DNA from: a virus
Virus record (IMG/VR): IMGVR_UViG_3300044712_000059
Span: 1-22,155 of that record
Strand: one strand, 5' to 3'
DNA: 22,155 nucleotides
The translations under genes were made by a program, and so were the position numbers. A model generated the notes under the pieces. It did no database searches, was not told where the DNA came from, and worked only from the letters and a program-made list of their open reading frames with translations. Within the stretch, counting starts at the first letter, position 1, and each line of letters begins with the position of its first letter. Of the stretch, positions 15,732-22,155 are shown in pieces.

Positions 15732-15799
15732 GTTTCTCCGCAGTGGTAGATTTGGGGAGTCTGGAAACGGACTCCCCTCTTTTTTGCCCACGGAGAAAC
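15732..15799 (+). promoter_or_regulatory. outer stem enclosing terminator and glycosyltransferase ribosome site
   Basis: GTTTCTCCG (15732-15740) is perfectly complementary to CGGAGAAAC (15791-15799). The 9-bp stem encloses the terminator hairpin at 15754-15785. Its 3' arm contains the GGAG ribosome site of the gene starting at 15801. In read-through mRNA the ribosome site would be masked. Confidence 0.6.
15754..15785 (+). terminator. rho-independent terminator after the capsid gene
   Basis: GGGGAGTC (15754-15761) and GACTCCCC (15770-15777) form a perfect 8-bp GC-rich stem with an 8-base loop, followed by TC and six T (15780-15785). It lies 25 bases after the capsid stop and would end most capsid transcripts before the accessory cassette. 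Confidence 0.9.
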
Positions 15800-15800
15800 A

Positions 15801-16673
15801 ATGGCATTCAAGCCAAGGCCCATTGAGGCCAAGAAGGCAACACAACCAAGAAAGCCAATCCGCGCCTTTGTAGCAACACCTGCCTACGATGGCCGCGTCC
15901 TAACTGACTACGCAGTCAGCATCAGTGAATCTTCCCTCATCGCTCCGATGTTCGGCATCCATGTCACAACGTCGATCATGGGCAATGGGGCATTCATCGA
16001 CATCGCCCGCAATACCTTCGTCAAACTGTTCCTTGAGTCGGATTGCACCCACCTGTTCTTCATCGACGCTGACCTGAAGTGGGAGGCACGGGCATTCGTC
16101 AGCCTGCTGCAAGCCGACCTTCCGATCTGCGCCGGGGTCTACCCCAAGCGGCAGAATCCGGAGGAATACCCGGTCAGGTTCATCGCCAAGGACGGGATTC
16201 CTTGGGTGACGGCTACCGGCGATCCGGACAGCGGTCCCGCCGACAGCGGTTGGGTCCAGTGCGAGCGGGTTCCTGGTGGTTTCCTCTGCATCCGGCGCGA
16301 CACGATTGAGTACATGGTCGCCCGCTCCCCGCAGCAGATGGAGTCAAGAGGCGGTAAGCAGCCCCTGCTATTTGCCGGTGCGCACTTCAAGCGGCTCAGT
16401 CCGACCGAATACGGGGCGGTAGACATCATCAACGGGGAGTTCACGCCGGAAGACTTCGTGGACTTCTTGGGCGAGGACTACTACTTCTGCGACCGCTACA
16501 TCCGGATGACGGGCAAGTCCATCCCGGTATGGGCAGATTTCGACTTCTGCCATGCCGTGAACTGGACCGGGAACTGGCACCAGTACCTCATCAAGCAATC
16601 GGATGTCGAAGGAACCAAGAAAGCCGAAGCACTGGCAAAACAGGTCGAAGAAGACAAGCGGAGGGTTGCATGA
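15801..16673 (+). CDS. glycosyltransferase-like protein (GT-A fold)
   Basis: A 290-aa protein with a GGAG ribosome site 5-6 bases before ATG 15801. After a ~20-residue basic N-terminus comes FVATPAYDGRV (23-33), a typical first strand and loop of a nucleotide-sugar-binding GT-A fold. GNGAFIDIARN lies at 61-71, then a hydrophobic strand ending in the metal-binding DxD-type motif FFIDADLKW (86-94, D89 and D91). Later, GEDYYFCDRYIRMTGKSIPV resembles the acceptor-side acidic segment of such enzymes. No membrane segment. It would transfer a sugar from a nucleotide-sugar donor; the acceptor is unknown. It heads a cassette with a methyltransferase and a radical SAM enzyme, all joined by ATGA overlaps. 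Confidence 0.75.
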   Translation: MAFKPRPIEAKKATQPRKPIRAFVATPAYDGRVLTDYAVSISESSLIAPMFGIHVTTSIMGNGAFIDIARNTFVKLFLESDCTHLFFIDADLKWEARAFVSLLQADLPICAGVYPKRQNPEEYPVRFIAKDGIPWVTATGDPDSGPADSGWVQCERVPGGFLCIRRDTIEYMVARSPQQMESRGGKQPLLFAGAHFKRLSPTEYGAVDIINGEFTPEDFVDFLGEDYYFCDRYIRMTGKSIPVWADFDFCHAVNWTGNWHQYLIKQSDVEGTKKAEALAKQVEEDKRRVA

Positions 16674-16834
16674 AAACCCTGTTTTACGTTGACCTGAAAG
16701 TTGACGCAGATCAAGCATCAAAAGATGCAGGGATTGACCTGCTCAAAAGCAATGGGTGCACCAAGTTCGTCGAAAGTCAGGAAATAGACAGCGACGGCAG
16801 AACAGTGATTCGTATCAGCGGAGGAACAGAATGA
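16670..16834 (+). CDS. 54-aa hypothetical protein
   Basis: ATG 16670 overlaps the preceding TGA (ATGA) and has GGAGG 4 bases upstream of it. It encodes 54 residues beginning MKTLFYVDLKVDAD and ending VIRISGGTE. Its stop overlaps the start of the methyltransferase (ATGA at 16831-16834). The small acidic alpha/beta-looking protein has one Cys and no signal or membrane segment. A longer frame extending upstream from here lies inside the glycosyltransferase gene and is not used. No family recognised. Because it lies between modifying enzymes it could be an accessory protein or a substrate, but nothing in it resembles a known peptide precursor. Confidence 0.65.
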   Translation: MKTLFYVDLKVDADQASKDAGIDLLKSNGCTKFVESQEIDSDGRTVIRISGGTE

Positions 16835-17376
16835 AGCGCGAACTGCTCATGGGTTGCGGTAACTCAAGAGAGAAGCAGGTAAAGTGGACTGGAAGCGATG
16901 GACCGTTTGAAAACGTCACAACTCTTGACATAGATCAAAGTTGCAATCCAGACGTCGTATGGGACTTGAACAATCTCCCGTACCCCTACGAGGACGACTC
17001 GTTTGACGAAATCCACGCCTACGAGTGCTTGGAGCACACCGGCAAGCAGGGCGACTGGAAGTTCTTTTTCGAGCAGTTTGCCGAGATCCACCGCATCCTG
17101 AAACCGGGTGGCGTGCTGGTGGCGACCGTCCCGATGTGGGATTCCCCGTGGGCATGGGGTGATCCGGGCCATACGAGGGTCATCACCCGTGGAAGCCTGT
17201 TGTTCCTTGACCAGCATCAATACATGCAGGTCGGGACGACTTCCCCCATGACCGACTACCGCCCCTGGTACAAGGCTGACTTTGAAACGATGAACGTCAT
17301 GGAGTCGGAGCACCGCTTCGGGTTCATCCTGAAAGCCATCAAGGGCGATGTCCGCAAGAGTCCCGTTGAAGGATGA
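16831..17376 (+). CDS. SAM-dependent methyltransferase (class I)
   Basis: A 181-aa protein starting at ATG 16831, which overlaps the upstream stop and follows a GAGGAA ribosome site. It has a compact Methyltransf_11-type layout: MGCGNS (7-12) as the glycine-rich SAM motif I, TLDID (31-35) with the acidic ribose-binding residue, and DLNNLPYPYEDDSFDEIHAYECLEH (45-69), the usual motif II/III stretch. EIHRILKPGGVLVATVPMW (85-103) is the motif IV-V signature. The shorter length suggests that only the catalytic domain is present. The acceptor is unknown. The 5' third is less GC-rich than the rest, a possible sign of mosaic origin. An upstream start at 16756 is rejected because it lies within the 54-aa gene. 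Confidence 0.85.
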   Translation: MKRELLMGCGNSREKQVKWTGSDGPFENVTTLDIDQSCNPDVVWDLNNLPYPYEDDSFDEIHAYECLEHTGKQGDWKFFFEQFAEIHRILKPGGVLVATVPMWDSPWAWGDPGHTRVITRGSLLFLDQHQYMQVGTTSPMTDYRPWYKADFETMNVMESEHRFGFILKAIKGDVRKSPVEG

Positions 17377-18230
17377 TCGATTACGCCCCCTACCTTGAGC
17401 GTTGGCATAGCCAGCCTAAGGAAGTCAGCCTAGAAACTCTGGCGCGGTGTAACGCCGCCTGCACCTTCTGTCCCTATCCCACGCTGGAGCGGATAGGGAC
17501 GAAGATGCCGGACCAGTTGATCCAGAAGTTGCTCAACGAAATGGCGACTTGGGAGGTCGAGTTTGACTTTGCCCCCTTCAAACTAAGCGAACCTCTGCTG
17601 GACGTTCGCCTTCAATCCATCTGTGAGACATTTTCTACCGATGTCCCTAAAGGGACGCTTCGGCTGTTCACAAATGGTTCTCCGATGACCAAAAAGCATC
17701 TGGAGTGGATTGCCGCATTGCCGAGGCTTCATCACCTTTGGATCAGCCTGAACGACCATAGGGCTGACGAATATCAAAAGTTGATGCGGATTCCGTTCGA
17801 CAGGACTGCCAAAAACCTAGACCTTCTGCATGAGATGGTGGTCAAGGGCGAGTTCAAGCATCCTGTTGTGATTTCTCGGGTTGGGCAGGATTTTGACTTC
17901 CAACGTTATTGCCACATCCGTTGGCCCGAGTTCCAGAGAAGCATCATCAAGAAGGATGGCTGGCTAGGCTATGTCGATCCAGATGATCCGACGATCCCTG
18001 ATACGCCCTGCATCCGATGGTTTGAGCTTTCTATCATGGCCGATGGGCTAACGAGTCATTGCTGCATGCACTCTGGAGAACCCGCCAAATACAACATCGG
18101 GGACGTAAACAAGCAGACGATGCTCGAAATCTACAATTCGCCGTTTTGGGCAGAAAGACGCTACAAGCTTCTTAGCCGAAAAGCATTGGATGATCGCTCA
18201 CCGTGCAACCAATGTAGCTACGGCTACTGA
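17373..18230 (+). CDS. radical SAM protein with SPASM-like C-terminus
   Basis: A 285-aa protein starting at ATG 17373, overlapping the methyltransferase stop. The signature CxxxCxxC motif that binds the 4Fe-4S cluster and SAM is C26-N-A-A-C30-T-F-C33. A barrel-like core follows, with KLSEPLLDVRL (a GGEP-like position) and LRLFTNGSPMT. The C-terminal part has further cysteines in a SPASM/Twitch-like arrangement: C213 (TPCIRW), C230 and C231 (HCCMHSGE), C278 and C281 (CNQC). SPASM enzymes generally modify peptides or sugars, and some act on other small molecules. With a glycosyltransferase and methyltransferase alongside, it may take part in sugar or protein modification. Its stop overlaps the end of the convergent HNH gene. 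Confidence 0.88.
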   Translation: MIDYAPYLERWHSQPKEVSLETLARCNAACTFCPYPTLERIGTKMPDQLIQKLLNEMATWEVEFDFAPFKLSEPLLDVRLQSICETFSTDVPKGTLRLFTNGSPMTKKHLEWIAALPRLHHLWISLNDHRADEYQKLMRIPFDRTAKNLDLLHEMVVKGEFKHPVVISRVGQDFDFQRYCHIRWPEFQRSIIKKDGWLGYVDPDDPTIPDTPCIRWFELSIMADGLTSHCCMHSGEPAKYNIGDVNKQTMLEIYNSPFWAERRYKLLSRKALDDRSPCNQCSYGY

Positions 18231-18694
18231 GTTCTTTTCCGGTAAGGACGACGGTTTTTTAGCTGGGTAGAGATATCTGCCCAGCGACAATTCTCAGGTT
18301 CGTAGTTGCCGGAATTGTTTATACGATCAAGGGTCATGCCTTCTGGGCGTTCTCCCATATCCAGAAGGAAGTTCTCAAAAGACTTCCATCTGTCGCAGAC
18401 CGTAACTCCTCCATACGAGTATGGATTGCCTTTTTTGATTCTTGTGAACATGGCTGACCAGGAGTTATAGGTCTTTGTATGTCGGTAGTTCGCAGAATGT
18501 CCGTGCGTTAGCGCCCTAATTTTGTTGGCGCACGGGAGGCAACTTGACTGCCCTTTTTTAGTTAGCCTATATCCATTTGCCAATACGGCATTGCCGCATT
18601 TGCATAGGCAGTTCCAGTTGTAGTTTCGCTTTTTAACGCCCGCAAAAGAAACAACCGTCAGGTTTCCAAAGGTAAGGCCAGTTAAGTCACGCAT
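18224..18694 (-). CDS. free-standing HNH endonuclease (homing-type)
   Basis: A 156-aa protein, the only real gene on the minus strand. It belongs to a familiar phage type: N-terminal RDLTGLTFGNLTVVSFAG (2-19), a zinc-like CLCKCGN...SCLPC module (C29, C31, C33, C52, C55), then THGHSANYRHTKTYNSWSAM. YSYGGVTVCDRWKSFENFLLDMG precedes the nuclease core TLDRINNSGNYEPENCRWAD (121-140). These are mobile, self-spreading genes that cut related phage DNA near their insertion point. It is inserted antisense between the radical SAM gene, whose last codons it overlaps, and the adaptor gene. Base composition looks more AT-rich than the flanks, consistent with transfer. It has its own promoter and no Shine-Dalgarno. 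Confidence 0.88.
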   Translation of the reverse strand: MRDLTGLTFGNLTVVSFAGVKKRNYNWNCLCKCGNAVLANGYRLTKKGQSSCLPCANKIRALTHGHSANYRHTKTYNSWSAMFTRIKKGNPYSYGGVTVCDRWKSFENFLLDMGERPEGMTLDRINNSGNYEPENCRWADISTQLKNRRPYRKRTQ

Positions 18695-18700
18695 TGGTTC

Positions 18701-18729
18701 ATTGTACTAGTAGACCTTAGTAGTTTCAA
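18701..18729 (-). promoter_or_regulatory. sigma70-like promoter of the antisense HNH gene
   Basis: On the minus strand TTGAAA (18729-18724), a 17-base spacer and TACAAT (18706-18701) make a near-consensus sigma70 promoter. The -10 box ends 6 bases before the ATG at 18694, predicting a leaderless transcript. Confidence 0.7.
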
Positions 18730-18739
18730 GGTAGACTAG
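18707..18739. repeat. inverted repeat over the HNH promoter
   Basis: CTAGTAGACCTT (18707-18718) and AAGGTAGACTAG (18728-18739) are complementary at 10 of 12 positions with a 9-base gap. The repeat covers the spacer and -35 of the minus-strand promoter and lies in the leader of the + strand adaptor gene. It could be an operator or an RNA hairpin. There is no T-run. Confidence 0.45.
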
Positions 18740-18792
18740 GGCAATTCCGCGGGCCACCCACGCGAGGCCAGCTTCCTCTCATCGGAGGGTGC

Positions 18793-19428
18793 ATGGCCCT
18801 ATCGAATTACACCGATCTTCAGGCGGCTGTGGCGTCTTGGCTGACGCGCACTGACCAGACCGCCAATATCCCCGATTTCATCAGGCTGTACGAGGCAGAC
18901 GCCAACCGGCGTATCCGCATTCGTCAGAACATGACGACCAGCCAAGTCACGCTCAGTCAGGGCGCTGCTTCGGCTACGTTGCCATCCGACTTCCTTGAAG
19001 AAGTCGAACTGAACTACAACGACACCAGCATGGCGCTGACCAAGATGTCGTTCGATGACCTGGATCGCCTGAACACGGAGGATTCCGCTGCCGGTCGCCC
19101 TGCCTTCTACGCCATCACGAACAACGGCTCAAATGAACTGGCTATCTTTGAGACTGAGGCCGACCAGACCTACACGTTGAACCTGCGCTACTACGGCAAG
19201 TGGAATATCACGGTCACGAACACAAACTGGCTGCTGACCAATGCGCCTGATGCGTACCTGTTTGGAGCCTTGGCCGAAGCCGCCATGCTACTGCGGGATG
19301 AGGTTCTGTTGCAGATCGCCATTCAGCGCCGGGATGCGGCTACCGATTGGGTACTGAAGTCGGACTCGCGCTCGAAATCACGAACCCTCTATGTTGATCG
19401 CGCTCTGTCGTCGATTGGGAGTTGGTAA
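18793..19428 (+). CDS. head-tail adaptor protein (SU10/P22-like connector)
   Basis: A 211-aa protein with a strong GGAGGG ribosome site before ATG 18793. The N-terminal segment MALSNYTDLQAAVASWLTRTDQTANIPDFIRLYEADANRRIRIRQN is the hallmark of a widespread phage adaptor family found next to the portal ring: a helix, then DFIRLYEADANRRIRIRQ. A beta insertion follows (ATLPSDFLEEVELNYNDTSMALTKMS, then YTLNLRYYGKW), and the C-terminal helices APDAYLFGALAEAAMLLRDE return. It would bind under the portal and connect it to the tail nozzle. The accessory cassette and HNH gene separate it from the capsid gene, which it often follows closely in related phages. Confidence 0.8.
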   Translation: MALSNYTDLQAAVASWLTRTDQTANIPDFIRLYEADANRRIRIRQNMTTSQVTLSQGAASATLPSDFLEEVELNYNDTSMALTKMSFDDLDRLNTEDSAAGRPAFYAITNNGSNELAIFETEADQTYTLNLRYYGKWNITVTNTNWLLTNAPDAYLFGALAEAAMLLRDEVLLQIAIQRRDAATDWVLKSDSRSKSRTLYVDRALSSIGSW

Positions 19429-20039
19429 TGGGACTAGAAACTGGAACCTACATCTCGTCGCTAAACTCAGCGAATCCTGTCACCGGAGACAACAAAACAG
19501 AGGGTGATGACCACATCCGGCTTATCAAGTCCACGATCCTTGCGACGTTCCCGAATATCACTGGGGCTGTCACTCCGACGCATACGCAACTTAATCAACT
19601 TGCAACAAACACATTTTCAGCGCCGCTGTACATAACAAACCAAACATCGTTTTTTGTTGGTCTTACATCAGACCAGACATCCGGAACGACAATTCTGTTC
19701 GATTCAGAAGACCACGATTACGGAAACAACTATTCGACAGGTACTGGAACATTCACTGCTCCGTATACCGGAATCTATTTGGTTTCCTTTGGTGTCAACA
19801 TTGCAAACAATAGTGGCTCTGGTAACGCAGCGAATGTAATTGTGAAGAAAAACGGGAGCATTACGAGTTTATCTAGTCACCTTTATCTGGCAAACAACAC
19901 AGAAGGAACGATGTCAGGATCTGGAGTAATCCTGATGACAGCAACGAACACATTGATCGTTACTTCTTCATCTTCCTTGGGGGCAACATATAAAGCCCAA
20001 GCAAACAAATGCTATTTCTCTGCAAGACTTCTTGGATAA
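19428..20039 (+). CDS. tail protein with C1q/TNF-like C-terminal domain
   Basis: A 203-aa protein starting at ATG 19428 (TAATG overlap with the adaptor stop); the TTG at 19422 is not needed. Residues 1-45 (TYISSLNSANPVTGDNKTEGDDHIRLIKSTILATFPNITG) match a conserved phage tail-fibre N-terminal module. From about residue 70 the sequence has the pattern of a complement C1q-like jelly roll: an FDSEDHDYGNNYSTGTGTFTAPYTGIYLVSFGV stretch (around residues 87-120, key residues Y, T-G-T-F-T-A-P, G-I-Y), then a VIVKKNG strand and an LIVTSSSSLGATYKAQANKC ending. C1q-type domains form trimers and bind proteins or sugars, which suits a fibre tip. Role inferred. Confidence 0.75.
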   Translation: MGLETGTYISSLNSANPVTGDNKTEGDDHIRLIKSTILATFPNITGAVTPTHTQLNQLATNTFSAPLYITNQTSFFVGLTSDQTSGTTILFDSEDHDYGNNYSTGTGTFTAPYTGIYLVSFGVNIANNSGSGNAANVIVKKNGSITSLSSHLYLANNTEGTMSGSGVILMTATNTLIVTSSSSLGATYKAQANKCYFSARLLG

Positions 20040-20042
20040 ATC

Positions 20043-20231
20043 ATGGCGACCAATAGCCAGATTGGCAAGTTAGCAAACGAGTTCATAGAATTGTCTGAGC
20101 GCATAGAATCGCTCAAAGATAAGAAGAAGTCATTGCAGGATCAGTTAGTTGAAGTCAACGATCAACTGACGCAATCGCAAGACGCAGTTACGGTTTCAAA
20201 GAACAACCTGAAAGCGTTGCTGAACGAATGA
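20043..20231 (+). CDS. 62-aa coiled-coil protein
   Basis: A 62-aa all-helical protein starting 3 bases after the upstream stop. Heptad-like spacing of hydrophobic residues runs through most of it (IGKLANEFIELSERIESLKD, then LQDQLVEVNDQLTQSQDAV), predicting one long coiled coil. Its stop overlaps the next start (ATGA at 20228-20231). It could be a small tail or assembly protein, or a partner that trimerises with its neighbours. No family recognised. Confidence 0.75.
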   Translation: MATNSQIGKLANEFIELSERIESLKDKKKSLQDQLVEVNDQLTQSQDAVTVSKNNLKALLNE

Positions 20232-21766
20232 TCTACACACTTGAAGCAGGTGATGGTGGACTCGCGTCAGACATTGACGGGATGGACGCTGCCGACAAGT
20301 TGTGGACAAACGGGCAGAACGTCCGTTTCGAGAATGGATACCTGCGTCCGTTTGACGGTCATTCATCGCTCTACGATCCTCCGACTGTCAAGCCTTACGG
20401 CATCTTTCCGCTACGCACGGCGTCGTCAAACCTGTGGGCCTACATGGGTCTTGCCAAGGCGTATGCAGTCAACAATGCCGGAACCCACTTCAACATCACT
20501 CGTGCTGCTGGTGACTACACCGCTACGGCTGATACCAAGTGGACGGGCGGTGCGCTGACCTCCTACCTGATCTTCAACAACGTCAACGACGCTCCGCAAA
20601 GCTGGAACGGAGATACCGGAACAGCCGCCATCCTGCTGAATGCTTGGACCAGCACGCATCGCTGCGTTGCCATCCGTCCTCTGCGTAACTATCTGGTTGC
20701 GGTCGGGATCAACAAGAACGGGACGAATTACCCGGTCATGGTGAAGTGGAGCCATGCTGCTGATCCAGGTGCGCTGCCTTCCTCATGGGACGAAACAGAT
20801 GCGACCAAGGATGCTGGCGAGCAGGATATTGGCGATTCAAACGGCGCTCTTGTTGATATTGTTCCTTTGGGTGATCTAGGAATCATATATGCCACCGACT
20901 CGTACCACTCGATGCAGTACATCGGAGGGACGTATGTATGGCGGTTCAGCAAGATTTCAGGGGATGCCGGGGCAATCTCTCAGAACTGCGCTGTTCAGTA
21001 TCCCGGTGGGCATGTCGTTCTGACTTCCGGCGATGTCATCAGCCACTCTGGCGGCGCTCCGCAGAGCATCATCAATGCTCGTATGCGGGCAAATCTTTTC
21101 AACTCGATTGACTCGACGTACTACCGGCGTTCGTTTGTAGTGCACAACGAATTGCGATCCGAGGTATGGATTTGCATCCCTGAAAGCACTCAGGTTGCTT
21201 GCAATAAAGCATACGTCTGGAACTATGCCCAGAACTCATGGGGAGTTCGTGACCTACCAAATGCGACGGCAGGGAATACGGGTCCGGTCGTGAGTTCCGT
21301 TTCCGATACTTGGGCGACGGCGGATGGAACGTGGGGAGATGACACCGGAACATGGGGTGGAGCAACGCTTGCTGCCATTAAGAGAAAGACAGTTCTTGCG
21401 TCTGCCGATACAAAGCTGTATCTGGTTGATGACGGAATAACGTTCGCAGGATCTACTCTTACGATGTTTGTCGAACGTACCGGGTTGGCACTTGGAAACC
21501 ACGACCGCATCAAACTGGTGAAGTCCGTCAGGCCACGAATCGACGCTCCGCTAGGAACGGTTGTCAATGTTCGTGTCGGTGGAGCCATGACTGCCGATGC
21601 TTCGGTGGCATGGTCGAATCCTCTGCCGTACACCGTTGGAAGTTCTGTCGCTGCATGGGGCATGACTTCCGGGCGCTACATCGGAGTCAAGCTGGAAAGC
21701 ACTTCCGGCTCCCAGTGGCGCTGTCGCAGCATGGACATCGAATACGAACTGGCAGGGCGCGTATGA
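20228..21766 (+). CDS. packaged-DNA stabilisation / tail nozzle protein (P22 gp10-like)
   Basis: A 512-aa protein that I assign to the P22 gp10 or SU10 nozzle group, which plugs the portal-adaptor channel and anchors the tail after packaging (P22 gp10 is 472 aa). The sequence is beta-rich with repeated propeller-like blades: KLWTNGQNVRFENGYLRPFDG near the N-terminus, LTSYLIFNNVNDAPQSWNGDT, CVAIRPLRNYLVAVGINKNG and YPGGHVVLTSGDVISHSGG. The C-terminal domain includes DRIKLVKSVRPRIDA. The order adaptor, small tail proteins, nozzle, fibre supports this. Start ATG overlaps the upstream TGA. No signal peptide. Confidence 0.82.
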   Translation: MIYTLEAGDGGLASDIDGMDAADKLWTNGQNVRFENGYLRPFDGHSSLYDPPTVKPYGIFPLRTASSNLWAYMGLAKAYAVNNAGTHFNITRAAGDYTATADTKWTGGALTSYLIFNNVNDAPQSWNGDTGTAAILLNAWTSTHRCVAIRPLRNYLVAVGINKNGTNYPVMVKWSHAADPGALPSSWDETDATKDAGEQDIGDSNGALVDIVPLGDLGIIYATDSYHSMQYIGGTYVWRFSKISGDAGAISQNCAVQYPGGHVVLTSGDVISHSGGAPQSIINARMRANLFNSIDSTYYRRSFVVHNELRSEVWICIPESTQVACNKAYVWNYAQNSWGVRDLPNATAGNTGPVVSSVSDTWATADGTWGDDTGTWGGATLAAIKRKTVLASADTKLYLVDDGITFAGSTLTMFVERTGLALGNHDRIKLVKSVRPRIDAPLGTVVNVRVGGAMTADASVAWSNPLPYTVGSSVAAWGMTSGRYIGVKLESTSGSQWRCRSMDIEYELAGRV

Positions 21767-22155
21767 GTGTCGGATACCAGCCAGCACCGCCGTACCGGGG
21801 ACAGGAGCCTGCCGAATACTCGTATGCCGAGTTGCAGGATCTGGTACGGGCGCTCAACGAAGCGCAGGAACTGTTGCCTCTACAAGCCTTGGCAGCGGCT
21901 CCTGACAAGCCACGGGAAGGACTGGTGGTCTATGCCAACGGAACCAACTGGAACCCCGGATCAGGCGCAGGACCGTATGCCTACATCGGAGGCACCTGGA
22001 CTCCACTTCACACAGGCGGAGCAGGAGGCAGTACAAATCTCAGCTACACGGCTGCGACGCGAGTTATCGCCAGTGACACCGGGACTGATGCGACTCTCCC
22101 GCTGGTCACTTCCGCTGATGCTGGCCTTGCTCCTGCTAGTGGCGGCGGGACTACT
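21763..22155 (+). CDS. tail fibre/spike protein, N-terminal part (runs off window)
   Basis: ATG 21763 overlaps the stop of the previous gene and the frame stays open to the window end, giving at least 131 codons. The N-terminus (MSVGYQPAPPYRGQEPAEYS, then a helical ELQDLVRALNEAQELLPLQA) looks like an attachment segment. A GLVVYANGTNWNPGSGAGPYAYIGGTWTPL repeat follows, then YTAATRVIASDTGTDATLPLVTSADAGLAPASGGGTT (key residues TGTDATLP and DAGLAPASGGGTT). This last pattern is very common in the shaft of phage fibre and spike proteins just before the receptor-binding part. The 3' end lies outside the window. Confidence 0.85.
   Translation, partial: MSVGYQPAPPYRGQEPAEYSYAELQDLVRALNEAQELLPLQALAAAPDKPREGLVVYANGTNWNPGSGAGPYAYIGGTWTPLHTGGAGGSTNLSYTAATRVIASDTGTDATLPLVTSADAGLAPASGGGTT

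Noticed and set aside
14482-15807. 441-aa open frame on the minus strand opposite capsid exon 2
   Set aside because: Its product is Arg/His-rich with no recognisable domain. It arises because the capsid gene uses C/G at nearly all third positions, which removes stops on the other strand. It also crosses the terminator and the intron boundary.

Overview
The window is a stretch of a tailed double-stranded DNA phage (or prophage) genome with the structural-module logic of P22/SU10-like podoviruses. The evidence is a large terminase, a P22-type portal with a glutamine-rich helical C-terminus, an acidic-to-basic scaffolding protein, a P22-type coat protein, a gp10-like tail stabilisation protein and several tail fibre-like proteins. 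Nearly all genes lie on the + strand and are tightly packed, with TGATG, TAATG or ATGA stop/start overlaps typical of a late operon. The host cannot be read directly. Moderate GC, conventional Shine-Dalgarno sites and a Tat-type signal peptide suggest a Gram-negative, probably proteobacterial, host (inference).

Layout: (1) 1-4345, packaging and portal: end of an upstream gene, terminase, a 57-aa ORF, a Tat-signal mini-protein carrying a copy of the capsid N-terminus, and the portal. (2) 4354-12622, two small proteins and a cassette of about 7.6 kb of fibre-like or beta-rich proteins, including a small cupin and a protein built from about 15 short repeats. (3) 12631-15729, scaffold and major capsid protein. 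(4) 15801-18230, an accessory cassette of glycosyltransferase, 54-aa protein, SAM methyltransferase and radical SAM enzyme. (5) 18224-18694, an HNH endonuclease on the minus strand. (6) 18793-22155, adaptor, C1q-like tail protein, coiled-coil mini-protein, stabilisation protein and the start of a tail fibre that runs off the window.

The main finding is that the major capsid gene is split. Its first 27 codons (13628-13708) are followed by an in-frame UAA, and the reading frame resumes at 14524. The 815 bases between have the structural elements of a group I intron (P1 with a U-G splice wobble, P2, P3, P7.1/P7.2, P8, P7, P9, terminal G), and the intron carries an HNH homing-endonuclease ORF. 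The spliced protein would be 428 aa, close to the 430 aa of P22 coat. A diverged, intronless copy of the same capsid N-terminal segment in the Tat-signal protein (1863-2198) independently supports the exon junction.

Both HNH genes, one in the intron and one free-standing on the other strand, have a sigma70-like promoter (17-base spacer) whose -10 box ends exactly 6 bases before the ATG. This suggests leaderless, independently transcribed endonuclease mRNAs. The capsid and glycosyltransferase start sites are each enclosed in RNA stems that would hide the Shine-Dalgarno sequence, and a rho-independent terminator sits between those two genes. Bases 49-231 hold no gene I can support.
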